This document shows positions 35,353-45,300 of a DNA stretch of 64,000 nucleotides, one piece after another. The DNA comes from Cedecea davisae DSM 4568 (GTDB lineage: Bacteria > Pseudomonadota > Gammaproteobacteria > Enterobacterales > Enterobacteriaceae): NCBI RefSeq assembly GCF_000412335.2, contig NZ_KE161030.1, positions 3,639,363 through 3,703,362 on the forward strand, written 5' to 3'. The position numbers and the translations under genes were made by a program. The notes under the pieces are model-generated. The model was not told where the DNA came from, did no database searches, and saw only the letters and a list, made by a program, of their open reading frames with translations. The stretch's first letter is position 1. The number at the start of each line of letters is the position of its first letter.

Positions 35353-37016
35353 TTTTGGCTATCCAGATAGTTAACCATCCAGTTCTGCAAGCGATCGCTG
35401 GAAAAGTCATCTTTCATTTCGCCAATCAGCGTATGTGCATCCGGGCTTAACGGCGCTTCAATCTCACGCGGCTGGATCAGGAATACTCGCACCATGTTTG
35501 AGGTTCTGTCTCGCTTATAGCGAAACAGGCTGCCAACCCACGGCAGGTCGCCAAGCAAGGGAATTTTCCCCTCAACTTTTGTCTCCTCATCTCGGGTATA
35601 ACCGCCAATCAGCAGGCTTTTCCCTCGCGGAACGCGGGCAACGGTACTGATATTTGTTCTGCCGACCTCCGGGAGGTCATCCGCCGTCATTCGGGTGTCA
35701 TCATATTGATTACCGTCTTCAACATTCAGCATCATTTCAATCTCGCCGCTTTCGGTAAAACGCGGAAGAACGCTAACCAGGGTGCCGTAAGTAACGCTTT
35801 CAAGCTGCGCGGTCCTTTCGCCCACCAGCTTGGAATAAAAAGTGCGGCTATTGTCGAAAATGGCCGGGATATTTTCCTGAGTCAGCAGCATAGGGCGCGA
35901 AACAATATTGGCTTTTTTCTTCTCGCTCAGCGCCAGAGCAGTGACCATAAAGCTGGCACCATCGATGGTGCTGGTTCCGCCATTTAGCGAAATCCCCAGG
36001 TTAGAACCGACGTTAAGATTGCCGGTCCACTGAACGCCTAAGTTTTCAAAGGCGTCTTTTTGCAAATCGACAATCCAGACGGAAAGCTCAATATGGCGCT
36101 TGGCGATATCCAGGGAATGGACCAAATTGCGAATATAGGCAACCTGCTCGGCGCTGCCCCTGACCAACAAGCTATTTGAGCCGGGGTCGGAGATAATGCT
36201 CATGCCGTTCCCGGTTGGCGGCGTCCTGACCTGGCTATCAAGCTGCTGAATGGCCTGCTCATTTGCTCCCCCTTCAGGAAAAGACCCCAGCAGCATTTCG
36301 TCTTCTGCGCTCGCTGTCGGAACCACCTTCCTCGGCGTAACCTGAACGCTACCGCCAGGGCTCGCGCCGTTAGACATGATCCGATTCACCACGCTGGAGA
36401 TACCTGGAATAATGATTTTCTGGTCACGATAGCGATATTCCCGGTCTTCAACGAAGGTGTTAAAGAGCGGGATAACGGCCAGGTTTTCACGCCCGTCATA
36501 ACCGTCACTTTTTTGGTCGAGAAATTTTGCCGCATTTGAAATAAGGTCGATATAAATCGGAGGCCCTGAGACATAGAACGTTGAGTTTCTATTATCTGAG
36601 CGCAGCGGATAACGCTCGTCATAGAGGCCTGAATCTTTCAAAAAACTTTTAATAACATTAAACGACGTATTACGCAGAACGATAACCGTGTTACGAATTT
36701 CCGATGCGTCGTAAATGTAAATGGCCTGCCCGTCGTCATACCAGATCAGACTTAATTGTTCAGCAACCGCACCCAAAACTTTCGGTGGGCGGGAGAGATC
36801 GAACTCTCCGCTAATTTTTTTTCGAGCTGCAATTTTGCTGATCACAACAGGTTTTTTCATTACCGATGAAATAGCATCGAAAAAACCTTTCACACCTTCG
36901 TCTCGGGCAATATAACCCTGATCGTTTTGCTGGTCGGCCAGTGCAACCTGCGGCGAAGAAAAAACGAGTAAGGCAGCAAGTAAAACTCCAACCTTGTTGT
37001 GCCATTGAACTGTCAT
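35343..37016 (-). CDS. invG: T3SS outer-membrane secretin InvG (SctC)
   Basis: The protein has 557 residues (Salmonella InvG 562) with a signal peptide ending 'PQVALA'. N-terminal ring domains N0 and N1 follow, then N3 and a secretin domain with 'TYGTLVSVLPRF', 'RVPRGKSLLIGGYTRDEETK' and 'LPWVGSLFRYKRD'. It forms the outer-membrane ring. In Salmonella the C-terminal S domain binds the pilotin InvH; no invH is seen in this window. The gene lies 6 bp after invF. Confidence 0.97.
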   Translation of the reverse strand: MTVQWHNKVGVLLAALLVFSSPQVALADQQNDQGYIARDEGVKGFFDAISSVMKKPVVISKIAARKKISGEFDLSRPPKVLGAVAEQLSLIWYDDGQAIYIYDASEIRNTVIVLRNTSFNVIKSFLKDSGLYDERYPLRSDNRNSTFYVSGPPIYIDLISNAAKFLDQKSDGYDGRENLAVIPLFNTFVEDREYRYRDQKIIIPGISSVVNRIMSNGASPGGSVQVTPRKVVPTASAEDEMLLGSFPEGGANEQAIQQLDSQVRTPPTGNGMSIISDPGSNSLLVRGSAEQVAYIRNLVHSLDIAKRHIELSVWIVDLQKDAFENLGVQWTGNLNVGSNLGISLNGGTSTIDGASFMVTALALSEKKKANIVSRPMLLTQENIPAIFDNSRTFYSKLVGERTAQLESVTYGTLVSVLPRFTESGEIEMMLNVEDGNQYDDTRMTADDLPEVGRTNISTVARVPRGKSLLIGGYTRDEETKVEGKIPLLGDLPWVGSLFRYKRDRTSNMVRVFLIQPREIEAPLSPDAHTLIGEMKDDFSSDRLQNWMVNYLDSQKWR

Positions 37017-37022
37017 TATTAA

Positions 37023-37781
37023 TCAACTCACGTGTAATATTTTTTTCAAATTTCGAGGCGAAACGCCAAATGCATCTTTCACTTCATTAGAAAAATGCGA
37101 TAACGAGGCATAACCATGGTTCATCGCAATAGTTGTCAGATTATTATCACCGTCAATTAACTCAAATAATGCCCGAACCAGGCGCCAGTCTCTGAGCTCT
37201 ACTTTGGCCGTTTTGCCCAGCGCATAGCGAGTTAGCCGCCTGAAGTGCGAAACGGATAGGCCATAGCGCGAACAAAGCACCTGCAGACGCTGGTTTGAAT
37301 TGTCGCAGGACTCATCCAGTAGAAAATCAACAAGGTCATACCATTCGTTATTTTTCAGAACGTCTGAGAAAGCAGCAATATCATCGGCATGCAATAAAGT
37401 CTGATTTAAAAACCAATATTCAATACTTCGCGTCGAAGCTTCAGGACCTAAGGCCGCCGGCAGGTATCCCCAAAATTGCTCGGGGTTAAAATTTTTTTTC
37501 TTATGCTGTGATTTATCGACAAAAACCTGCAATTTGACTAAAAATGGAAAATCAATATCGCAATAATGGAATGAGCCGGACTCAACCGTTAATGTGCAGG
37601 GAGACAATACCAACATGCCACGTTCATTCGCATTAACTGATGTGGATTCCACCCGATCTTTCATCGCCATGGTAATGCGGCAAGGCTCCTGCTCTGTTGC
37701 GGTATAAAATAATGAATGCCGTGGGATCTCGAGCACACCTCCGGCAGCTAAATAGTCATTTTGGGCTGTAGTGTTCATCAT
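37023..37781 (-). CDS. invF: AraC-family activator InvF
   Basis: The protein has 252 residues. The C-terminal AraC DNA-binding domain spans about 150-250 ('YGLSVSHFRRLTRYALGKTA', 'IAMNHGYASLSHFSNEVKDA', 'FGVSPRNLKKIL'). Salmonella InvF is about 216-249 residues depending on the start used. With SicA it activates the sip and effector genes after translocators leave the cell. It is the first gene of the large inv-spa operon, so its promoter at about 37790-37900 probably drives invF to spaS and is a likely HilA target. Confidence 0.92.
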   Translation of the reverse strand: MMNTTAQNDYLAAGGVLEIPRHSLFYTATEQEPCRITMAMKDRVESTSVNANERGMLVLSPCTLTVESGSFHYCDIDFPFLVKLQVFVDKSQHKKKNFNPEQFWGYLPAALGPEASTRSIEYWFLNQTLLHADDIAAFSDVLKNNEWYDLVDFLLDESCDNSNQRLQVLCSRYGLSVSHFRRLTRYALGKTAKVELRDWRLVRALFELIDGDNNLTTIAMNHGYASLSHFSNEVKDAFGVSPRNLKKILHVS

Positions 37782-37908
37782 CGACGCTTCATAGAGAATA
37801 TTAGGTTGACGAGTTTAACGTGCAGAAACTGAACAAACATGACGGGATAACAATGACGGCTAACGCCTCAGGGAAGATTTTCATCAGATTCTTCGGCAGC
37901 GGGCAGCA

Positions 37909-38397
37909 CTAGCGCAGCAAAGCAATATTACGATGTGAATCCTTAAGCGGAATCAGGATATTTTCCCTGGAAGATTGACGGTAAATCCCCCAGACTTTTC
38001 GGGCATATTTCATCCTTAAGCGGTGTTTATTCTTTCCTGCCCCCGCATTGTAAGCGCCTACCGCCTCCCAACCATAGCCGTAAATATTGACCATATTTTT
38101 CAGGATTGCCGCGCCAACTAATACTGAAATACAGGGGTCTTTGACCAGCATGGACTCGCTAATTCCATGCTTACCAAGCCAGCCCAAATGGGTGCTATTA
38201 ATCTGCATCAGGCCAAAGTCACGAGAGCCGTTGTTGTTTTTACCCACTACAGAAGGATCCATGCCGGATTCAACCTGAGCAATAGATTTTAACAGCCTGA
38301 CTTCCACACCGGATTTTTGAGCTGCAAACTTCCAGCAATCAGCGTTAGCTATACTTGTTGTGAGAAATAATAACACTAAAAAAACAATACATTTCAT
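37909..38397 (-). CDS. iagB: T3SS lytic transglycosylase IagB
   Basis: The protein has 162 residues (Salmonella IagB 160) with a signal peptide ending 'IANA'. The SLT fold shows the catalytic glutamate in 'IAQVESGMDPSVVG' and the motifs 'GLMQINSTHL' and 'AVGAYNAG'. It locally opens peptidoglycan so the secretion machine can cross the wall. In Salmonella iagB follows hilA; here it is at the opposite end of the island, next to invF. Nothing T3SS-related lies to the right of it. Confidence 0.93.
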   Translation of the reverse strand: MKCIVFLVLLFLTTSIANADCWKFAAQKSGVEVRLLKSIAQVESGMDPSVVGKNNNGSRDFGLMQINSTHLGWLGKHGISESMLVKDPCISVLVGAAILKNMVNIYGYGWEAVGAYNAGAGKNKHRLRMKYARKVWGIYRQSSRENILIPLKDSHRNIALLR

Positions 38398-38711
38398 AAT
38401 ACATGGAGCCAGATAGCGACAACTTATTAACGCATTCAGTTACTTAATAAATTAATAGTGATGGAGTATTTAAAAGAATTATTTTCTTTTTATTAATAGT
38501 GGGGCGCATACTAATTGCCCCCCTCAGGCATAACTACCAGATTACGCTCATAGGCTAATATTCGTCATGCCTATACCGCCGGCTGCATTGATATAATCGA
38601 CCTTGTTGATGGATTAAATTTCCCACGAACGCCTTCAACACTCCTATACTTACCGACGACACATTTCCGCACGTTCTGTTCTGCATGCACTGATTTATGC
38701 GAGATAACGAT
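38398..38711. other. Intergenic boundary between the T3SS island and cbpA
   Basis: This stretch separates the divergent iagB and cbpA genes and marks the right end of the AT-rich island. It must hold both promoters. I looked for a copy of the ssrA 3' end, the expected attachment repeat, and did not see one; no other gene-like signal is present. Confidence 0.5.
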
Positions 38712-39632
38712 ATGGAATTAAAGGATTATTACGCCATCATGGGCGTCAAACCGACGGATGAACTGAAGACTATCAAAACAGCCTACCGCCGACTGGCCCG
38801 CAAATATCACCCTGATGTCAGCAAAGAGCCGGACGCCGAAGCGCGCTTTAAAGAGGTCGCGGAGGCATGGGAGGTATTAAGCGACGAGCAGCGCCGTGCC
38901 GAGTACGACCAGATGTGGCAGCACCGGAACGATCCGCAATTCAACCAACAGTCCCACCAGGCCGACGGCCAGAGCTATAACGCTCACGACTTCGACGACA
39001 TCTTCTCCTCTATATTTGGCCAACAGTCCAGGCAGTCGCGCCAGTCCAATGCAGCACGCGGCCACGATATAGAAATCGAGGTCGCCGTTTTCCTCGAAGA
39101 AACCCTGGCCGAACACAGCCGCACCATCAGCTACAAACTCCCGATTTATAACGTTTTTGGCATCGTCGAGCAGGAAATCCCCAAAACCCTGAATGTAAAA
39201 ATTCCGGCAGGCGTTGGTGACGGGCAACGCATCCGCCTGAAGGGCCAGGGTACACCGGGGGAAAACGGCGGACCAAACGGCGATCTGTGGCTGGTGATTC
39301 ACATTGCGCCCCACCCGCTATTCGACATCGTTGGTCACAATCTGGAAGTCGTGGTGCCACTCTCGCCGTGGGAAGCCGCACTGGGAGCAAAAGTCGAGGT
39401 ACCAACGCTCAAAGACAGCATTTTGATGACCATTCCGCCGGGCAGTCAAGCCGGGCAGAAGCTGCGCATCAAGGGTAAAGGCCTGGTCAGCAAACAGCAT
39501 ACGGGCGACCTGTTCGCGGTAATAAAAATCGTCATGCCGCCTAAGCCAGATGAAACAACCGCAGCGCTATGGCAGCAGCTGGCAGACGCCCAGTCGTCGT
39601 TCAATCCGCGTAAAGATTGGGGGAAAAAATAA
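38712..39632 (+). CDS. cbpA: Curved DNA-binding protein CbpA, DnaJ-type co-chaperone
   Basis: From the ATG at 38712 the protein has 306 residues, the same as E. coli CbpA, and aligns throughout. It has an N-terminal J domain with HPD ('[19 protein letters not shown]'), a G/F-like linker ('[10 protein letters not shown]') and two C-terminal substrate-binding barrels. It works with DnaK and binds curved DNA in stationary phase. An upstream in-frame ATG at 38697 is not needed. It overlaps cbpM by one base (TAATG). Confidence 0.97.
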   Translation: MELKDYYAIMGVKPTDELKTIKTAYRRLARKYHPDVSKEPDAEARFKEVAEAWEVLSDEQRRAEYDQMWQHRNDPQFNQQSHQADGQSYNAHDFDDIFSSIFGQQSRQSRQSNAARGHDIEIEVAVFLEETLAEHSRTISYKLPIYNVFGIVEQEIPKTLNVKIPAGVGDGQRIRLKGQGTPGENGGPNGDLWLVIHIAPHPLFDIVGHNLEVVVPLSPWEAALGAKVEVPTLKDSILMTIPPGSQAGQKLRIKGKGLVSKQHTGDLFAVIKIVMPPKPDETTAALWQQLADAQSSFNPRKDWGKK

Positions 39633-39937
39633 TGTCTACCGTCACCGTCACTTTTACCGTCACCGAGTTCTGCCTGCATACCGGCATTGGGGAAGACGAG
39701 ATCAACGAAATAGTCGGCCTGGGCGTAATCGAACCCTATGATTTTGAAGCCAGGCCCTGGCAGTTCGATGACCACGCGCTAAACGTGGCACAGCGTGCTT
39801 TACGGCTAAGGCGCGAGCTGGAGCTGGACTGGCCGGGCATTGCCGTAGCGCTGAGCCTGCTGGAGGAGAACGAACGGCTACGCCAGGAGAATCGCCTGCT
39901 GAAACAGCGAATTGGGCGTTTTATTCGCCACCCTTAG
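39632..39937 (+). CDS. cbpM: CbpA modulator CbpM
   Basis: The protein has 101 residues, as in E. coli. The N-terminal '[20 protein letters not shown]' and the middle '[15 protein letters not shown]' match CbpM, and the C-terminal helix is leucine- and arginine-rich. It binds the J domain of CbpA and inhibits both its co-chaperone and DNA-binding activity. Translation is coupled to cbpA. Confidence 0.95.
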   Translation: MSTVTVTFTVTEFCLHTGIGEDEINEIVGLGVIEPYDFEARPWQFDDHALNVAQRALRLRRELELDWPGIAVALSLLEENERLRQENRLLKQRIGRFIRHP

Positions 39938-40086
39938 GCTCATAAAGTGGCGAAAAATCCAGCATGATATATCCATGCGCCGTGAACGCTCTGATTCATT
40001 TAGGATTATTACCTAAGGCAACTTCCGCTTCGCTGTGCCAGGCTAATCTACGGTCATAAGGACTGATAACGTTTGTAGAGGATATT

Positions 40087-40446
40087 ATGAAAAAAACGAT
40101 CATCGCTTTATCTGCAATTCTGCTGGCTGCTCCTGTTTTTGCCGCGACCACCACACACGCAACCGACGAAACCGTCGCAGCCGCGCATGAAGGCGCGAAC
40201 ACAGCGAAAGAAAAACTGCACGAGGCGCAGAACAAAGGCGAAGAGCTAAAGCTCAAGTCTAAACACGCCGCTGAAGGCAAAACCGATAGCACGGGCAGCA
40301 AGGTGAGCGAAGGCTCCCAGAAGGCCTGGCATAAAACCAAAGAAGGCACCGAGAAAGGTTGGAACGCAACCAAAGAAGGGGCTGAAAAAGGCTGGAACAA
40401 GACCAAAGAAGGCGCTTCCGACCTGAAGAAAAAAGTCAGCGAGTAA
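40087..40446 (+). CDS. Small periplasmic protein with LEA-like 11-residue repeats
   Basis: The protein has 119 residues with a clear signal peptide (MKKTIIALSAILLAAPVFA). The mature part is Lys/Glu/Ala-rich and hydrophilic and ends in three consecutive 11-residue units: 'AWHKTKEGTEK', 'GWNATKEGAEK', 'GWNKTKEGASD'. This periodicity resembles group 3 late-embryogenesis-abundant proteins, which protect against drying and osmotic stress. The likeness is of pattern only; I do not recognise a named family. It is a single gene with its own terminator, upstream of nothing obviously related. Confidence 0.8.
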   Translation: MKKTIIALSAILLAAPVFAATTTHATDETVAAAHEGANTAKEKLHEAQNKGEELKLKSKHAAEGKTDSTGSKVSEGSQKAWHKTKEGTEKGWNATKEGAEKGWNKTKEGASDLKKKVSE

Positions 40447-40462
40447 TACTCTTGCTGCCAGC

Positions 40463-40488
40463 AAAAAGCCGCATTAGCGGCTTTTTTT
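40463..40488 (+). terminator. Rho-independent terminator after the LEA-like gene
   Basis: The stem AAAAAGCCGC / GCGGCTTTTT with loop ATTA is followed by extra T residues. With A and T tracts on both sides it can serve the converging nitroreductase gene as well. Confidence 0.92.
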
Positions 40489-40514
40489 ATACCCATAATA
40501 TATAGCCAGGGCAG

Positions 40515-41195
40515 CTAGTTGTGCAGGGTCACGCTCTCATCCACGCTCTGGCGCCACATGCGCACCTTTCCCGAAGGTGCATCAGGGTCAGCGTAGCCAA
40601 ACGAGATACCAAACAGCAGTCGATAATCGTCTGACACCCCAAGTAGCCTGCGCGTCTCGTCGGCATGGAAACCAAGAAGCGTTTGTGGAATACCGGCAAA
40701 ACCACGGGCAGCCAGGGATAACAAGAAGCTTTGGCCGTACATGCCGATATCAGAAGCGACTCGAACGTTGTCACCAAATGAAGGCATAAACAGGAAGGCA
40801 ACGTGCGGCGCGCCGAAGAATTTGTAATTACGCAGGAAGGCCTCCCGGCGCTTCTCTTTATCCTCGCGAGCAATGCCCAGCGCGTCATAATAAATCTTTG
40901 CCTGCCGCTGGCTACGCTCATAATAGTCGCCGTGAAAATCATCGTAGCTGAATGAAAAGTCCGGTGTCGCTTTACCCGCGCTATCGTTCTCTATCATCAT
41001 TTTTTGCAACGCATCTTTAGTCTCGCCGGAGGCAATGTGAACATGCCATGGCTGTGTGTTGCAGTTAGAGGGCGAATATTGCGCATCCTGCAAAACGGCG
41101 CGAATTTGCTCATCGGTCAGCGGCGTCGGCAGAAACGCACGCGATGAAAAACGCTGGCGAACCGCCTCATCAAAAGCCAGAACCTTATTGCTCAT
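40515..41195 (-). CDS. Nitroreductase-family FMN oxidoreductase
   Basis: The protein has 226 residues with nitroreductase motifs: 'RQRFSSRAFLPTPLTDEQI' near the N-terminus, 'AQYSPSNCNTQPWHVHI' (FMN binding), 'DIGMYGQSFLLSLAARGFAG' in the middle and 'LLFGISFGYADPDAPSGKVR' near the end. It should reduce nitro or quinone compounds with NAD(P)H. It is transcribed away from a LysR gene with about 120 bp between them, the usual layout for a regulator and its target. The physiological substrate is unknown. Confidence 0.88.
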   Translation of the reverse strand: MSNKVLAFDEAVRQRFSSRAFLPTPLTDEQIRAVLQDAQYSPSNCNTQPWHVHIASGETKDALQKMMIENDSAGKATPDFSFSYDDFHGDYYERSQRQAKIYYDALGIAREDKEKRREAFLRNYKFFGAPHVAFLFMPSFGDNVRVASDIGMYGQSFLLSLAARGFAGIPQTLLGFHADETRRLLGVSDDYRLLFGISFGYADPDAPSGKVRMWRQSVDESVTLHN

Positions 41196-41317
41196 ACCAT
41201 CCTCTCTGTTTATTGCCCGCCAGAATGCGGGAAAAATTTACTGAGCCGGATGTTAGCGCTGCCTGTCATAGCGAAAAACCGTATAATCCGGCAAAGACCT
41301 TTGCGGATATCGCACAA

Positions 41318-42250
41318 ATGAAAGATCTGAGCCAAATAAACGCCCGCTCGATGCAAATCTTCCTCGCCGTAATCGGTGAAGGCAGCTTTTCGGAAGTTGC
41401 CCGCCAGGAGAACATCGCCCCGTCTTCGGTTTCGCGGACTGTTTTCCAGCTAGAACAGTCACTCGAAACCCAGTTGCTTTATCGCAATACCCGCGCCGTA
41501 GTCGCAACGGATGCCGGGAATATTTACGCCGAAGCTTTCAGAGGAATGTTGAACCAGCTGGATAATGCGCTGAACCTGATTAGCGAGCGCCGTCAGGAGC
41601 CGGGCGGGCTGCTACGCTTTAATGCTCCGGTATCATTTGGCCTGCGACACATCGCCCCGTGGGTTGCCGAGCTAAGTGAACGCTACCCGGCGCTCAAGCT
41701 GGAGCTCAATCTTACCGACAACTATATTGAACCGCTGGCGGACGGTACGGATCTGCTGCTGCGCATTTCGCCGATGCAGGACAGTTCGCTGCATGGCCGC
41801 TTTATTACCCGCCAAAGCTCTTATCTGGTTGCCAGCCCGGCCTATATTGAACGCCACGGTTACCCGCAAACCCCGGATGATTTACATAATCACCGGCTTC
41901 TTGCCTATCGAGGGTTAATGGGCCTTCAGCGCTGGTACTTTACGAAAGGAGAAGAAAAGCTCCAGTTGATGCCGGAGCCGAGAATTGTCTCCGACAATGC
42001 AGAGATGTTGGTTAAAGCGGCGCAGGACGGGGCAGGGATCGTGCTCTTTCCCGACTGGCAGATAAGCGACTCGCTGAAGGCAAAGCGCCTGATTCCGCTG
42101 ATGACCGACTACACTGCTTCTTACAGCGTGACCGCCCATTCAATCTACATGCTTTACCCCGGCGGCCACTTTCCGTCGCTTAATACCCGCAGCGTGATTG
42201 ATTTCTTTATGGAAAAGTTCGGCACGCCGCCTTACTGGCAGGATATCTAG
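41318..42250 (+). CDS. LysR-family transcriptional regulator
   Basis: From the ATG at 41318 the protein has 310 residues. The N-terminal winged helix spans about 1-65 ('SFSEVARQENIAPSSVSRTV'), followed by a linker helix and a LysR substrate-binding domain ('GGLLRFNAPVSFGLRHIAPW'). The longer frame upstream would run into the nitroreductase promoter region and is rejected. It probably controls the divergent nitroreductase gene and itself. Confidence 0.88.
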   Translation: MKDLSQINARSMQIFLAVIGEGSFSEVARQENIAPSSVSRTVFQLEQSLETQLLYRNTRAVVATDAGNIYAEAFRGMLNQLDNALNLISERRQEPGGLLRFNAPVSFGLRHIAPWVAELSERYPALKLELNLTDNYIEPLADGTDLLLRISPMQDSSLHGRFITRQSSYLVASPAYIERHGYPQTPDDLHNHRLLAYRGLMGLQRWYFTKGEEKLQLMPEPRIVSDNAEMLVKAAQDGAGIVLFPDWQISDSLKAKRLIPLMTDYTASYSVTAHSIYMLYPGGHFPSLNTRSVIDFFMEKFGTPPYWQDI

Positions 42251-42267
42251 TCTCCCGGTGAAATAAA

Positions 42268-42290
42268 GCGGCCGCCGGTGCAGCGGCCGC
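42268..42290. terminator. Hairpin between converging lysR and autotransporter genes
   Basis: The perfect 8-bp inverted repeat GCGGCCGC (42268-42275 and 42283-42290) has a 7-nt loop. It lies between two converging stops (42250 and 42303) and can fold on both transcripts. T runs are short. Confidence 0.65.
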
Positions 42291-42302
42291 ACGGTTTAGG
42301 GA

Positions 42303-45300
42303 CTAAAACCCGTATTTCACGCCAATCATTGCGGACGTGTCACGGTAGCCTTTGTCACCTATCTGCTGAGCAACGCCGCCCCACATATTCAGGCTCGGCG
42401 AAATCTGCCCCTGAACGCCCAGTTTCAGTTGGCCAATGTTACGCGCCCCCTCTTCGTTCAGCAGCTTATTCCCCATTCTGACGCCGAAGTTTTTGGTGTT
42501 ATGCAGCCAGTTCATTTCGATGTAAGGCTTGAATTCACGCCCTTTACCGTCGTCTTCCGTGCGATGCCCTCGCAGGTAGAGGCGCATGCCGAGGCGGGAT
42601 TGCAGATTGCCCTGCCCGCTGTCCTGAATACGAGTGCCGTTGGCTTCCGAATGCTCAGAACTGTGAACGCCCATCCAGGTTAACTGAGCCTGAGGCTCAA
42701 GATAAACAGCCCGGCGCTCGCTTTCGCTAAGCAGCATGTTGTAGCCACTTTCCAGCGAGGCAGTAAAACCGCGGCTTTTATAATGCTCGTCCGCCAGATC
42801 TTCGCCGCTGACGCGGTTGTTGAACCAGTTGTACATCACCCAGCTATCAACATACATTCCCTCGCGGGAGACGGCATTCTGATACCAGGTGCCGTAAGCC
42901 CCCACGCTGTAACCATCCATATCGGAGTCAGAACGGTAGCCGGTCAGGCTTGAGCTTGAATGACCAGAAACGTTGCCGTAACCCGCCATCAGGCCTGCGC
43001 CCCAGCGGCCATTCTCGTTGGTTGAGCCGTGTAAAAACTCATTCCCCATCTGAGCGACATAGCGGTTGGCGCTGGATTTAATCTGGCCTTCACCGGTTTT
43101 GAAACGGTTTTGGCCGCCTTCCTGGCGAAGCCAGAAAGTGCCCCTGGTCATGCCGCGTCCATCTATCGGAGCACGATATTCGGTAGCCCCTTCGCGATCG
43201 TCGAGCGTCAGGTTGAATAACGTATTTGCCGCCGTCAGGTTAACCAGATAGCTGCCGACCTCCGGGCGATAAACAGGGACCGGGACAGGAGAAGGCCTGT
43301 TGATTGTTACCGGAGGAATGATCGGCCCCACAGGGGGATCAACAGGATCTACCGGCGGAACGATCGGGTCTACCGGATCTACCGGCGGCATTTCGCTCAT
43401 CGAGGTCAGATACCAATTCTGCCCCTTCTGCACCAGGCTGTAGTCCCACGCCCCGGCAACAATACGCCCGGCCTGGGTGAAGGAACTCGCGGCTGAATTA
43501 CCGCCAACGTTTACCACTTCAATACCCTGGCTGGTCTCATCCCCCTGACCGCCAACGTTATTTACCGCCAGCACGGTTGAGCCAGAAGTACTGCCCCGTA
43601 CCACCAGTTTGTCGGTCAACGAGTTGTCATCGCCCAGTACAGTATTTACATTGAGAGCGCTGTTTGCCCCGCCAATATAATCTCCGCTGACGTTCAGGCG
43701 GTTGCCGCTGATAGTTGGGCTGCGGGAAAGATTTACCGTACCGTCGTTATTAAGTTCGCCGTTTACGCTAAAGCTGGCCGCACTATCGTCGCTCTGCAAT
43801 GGACTGCCCACGGTTAACGTGCTGCCTGTTTCCAGCGTAGCCGCGCCAATACTGCCCGTGCCTGAGAGCTGAGTCATGCTCTTCGCCGTCACATCGCCGA
43901 TCAGAGAGCCGGTGACATCCAGGCTGCCCTCGGCAAGCGTAGTTGTTCCGGTATAGGTGCTGTCCCCGGTCATTGTCAGCGCGCCGCTGCCGAGTTTGGT
44001 CAGGCCACCGCTGCCGGTTACGCTCTGGCTAATTGTGGTGTTGTGCTGCTGGGTATCCAGCGTACCGCCTGCGCTTTCCAGCACCACAGCCCGTTCCAGA
44101 TCAAAGCTATTGCTAAGCTGCAGCGTACCGCCATCAAAGGTTAACACGCTGGAATCAGAACCTAACGCACCGTCCTGAGCGATTTGCAGAACGCCGTCAT
44201 ACAGCGTCCATGGCGTATCGGCATCCGTCACATTGTTCAGCACCCAAATGCTGGCTCCCGTTTTATGGAAGTGTTCAAAACCCTGGTACTGAGCACTGTC
44301 GCCTATAGCTGTAGCATCAAACTGGCTGTCTGCGTTGCCTCCGAGGATCAGCGTGTCATCCCCAGGACCGGCCTGCACATTCCCCTGAACGTTATAGCCA
44401 TCGCGCAGCTCCAGCGAGTTTGTTCCCCCGGTAAACAGCACTGCCTGAGAGCGGTTTTGACCATTAAAGTCCATGCCCCCCGTCAGAGTGCCGCTGTTGA
44501 CGATAGTCATGTCGCTCCCGGAAATGCCAATACCGCCGACGCCGACGTTACCCACGCCGTTATTAGCGCCTGCTGTACCCGGCTCGCCGCCGTTGCCGCC
44601 GGAAATAGTTCCGGAGTTAAACACGCTGCCGCCGCCCGCAGAAATACGCACGCCAGAACCACCGGCACCGCCTGCATCTCCGCCACCGCCGCCGCCGCGG
44701 TTACCGTTACCGCCCTGAATACTTCCGTTATTCACGACCTGGCCGCCGGAACCAATTAATACTCCGCTGCCGCCCTCACCGCCGCTGCCGCCGATACTGG
44801 CATCGCCGCCGCTGCCGCCGCCCGTTCCGCCGAGGCCGCCGGTTATCGTCGCTCCAACATCGTTGGTAACTTTACCTTTGCCCTCAATCGACAGGCCGTT
44901 ACCGCCCTGTGCGCCGGTCCCGCCGTTAGTCGTACTGCTATTGCCGTTAGCGCCAGCACCACCGTTACCGCCGAGGAAAGAACCGTGATTGGTGACATTA
45001 CCGGCCCCAATAATAGCAATTGCATCACCGCCTGAGCCGCCAACGCCGCCGCCGCCCGCAGAGTCATCTCCACCTTTACCGCCGGTCACCATACCGCTGG
45101 TTTCGTTTGTTACATCTCCGCCGCCGTTGATTTCAATCCCGGTACCGCCTGCGCCAGAGTCTCCGCCAAGTGAAGAACTAAGATTGCCGCTGCCGCCGCC
45201 GCGATTACCAAGACCGCCGGTGACTTCGCCGAAGTTGCTGACGCTGCCGCCGCCGTCCAGAGCGATCCCGCTGCCGCCTTTACCTCCGTCCCCGCCATCG

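Noticed and set aside
38300-38711. Possible second attachment repeat (copy of the ssrA 3' end) at the right island border
   Set aside because: I looked for the TTCAAAT..CAGCTCCACCA end sequence and did not find a convincing match; a computed search could still find a degenerate copy.
41144-41317. N-terminal extension of the LysR gene
   Set aside because: It would read through the nitroreductase start and the shared promoter region; the LysR domain begins properly at 41318.
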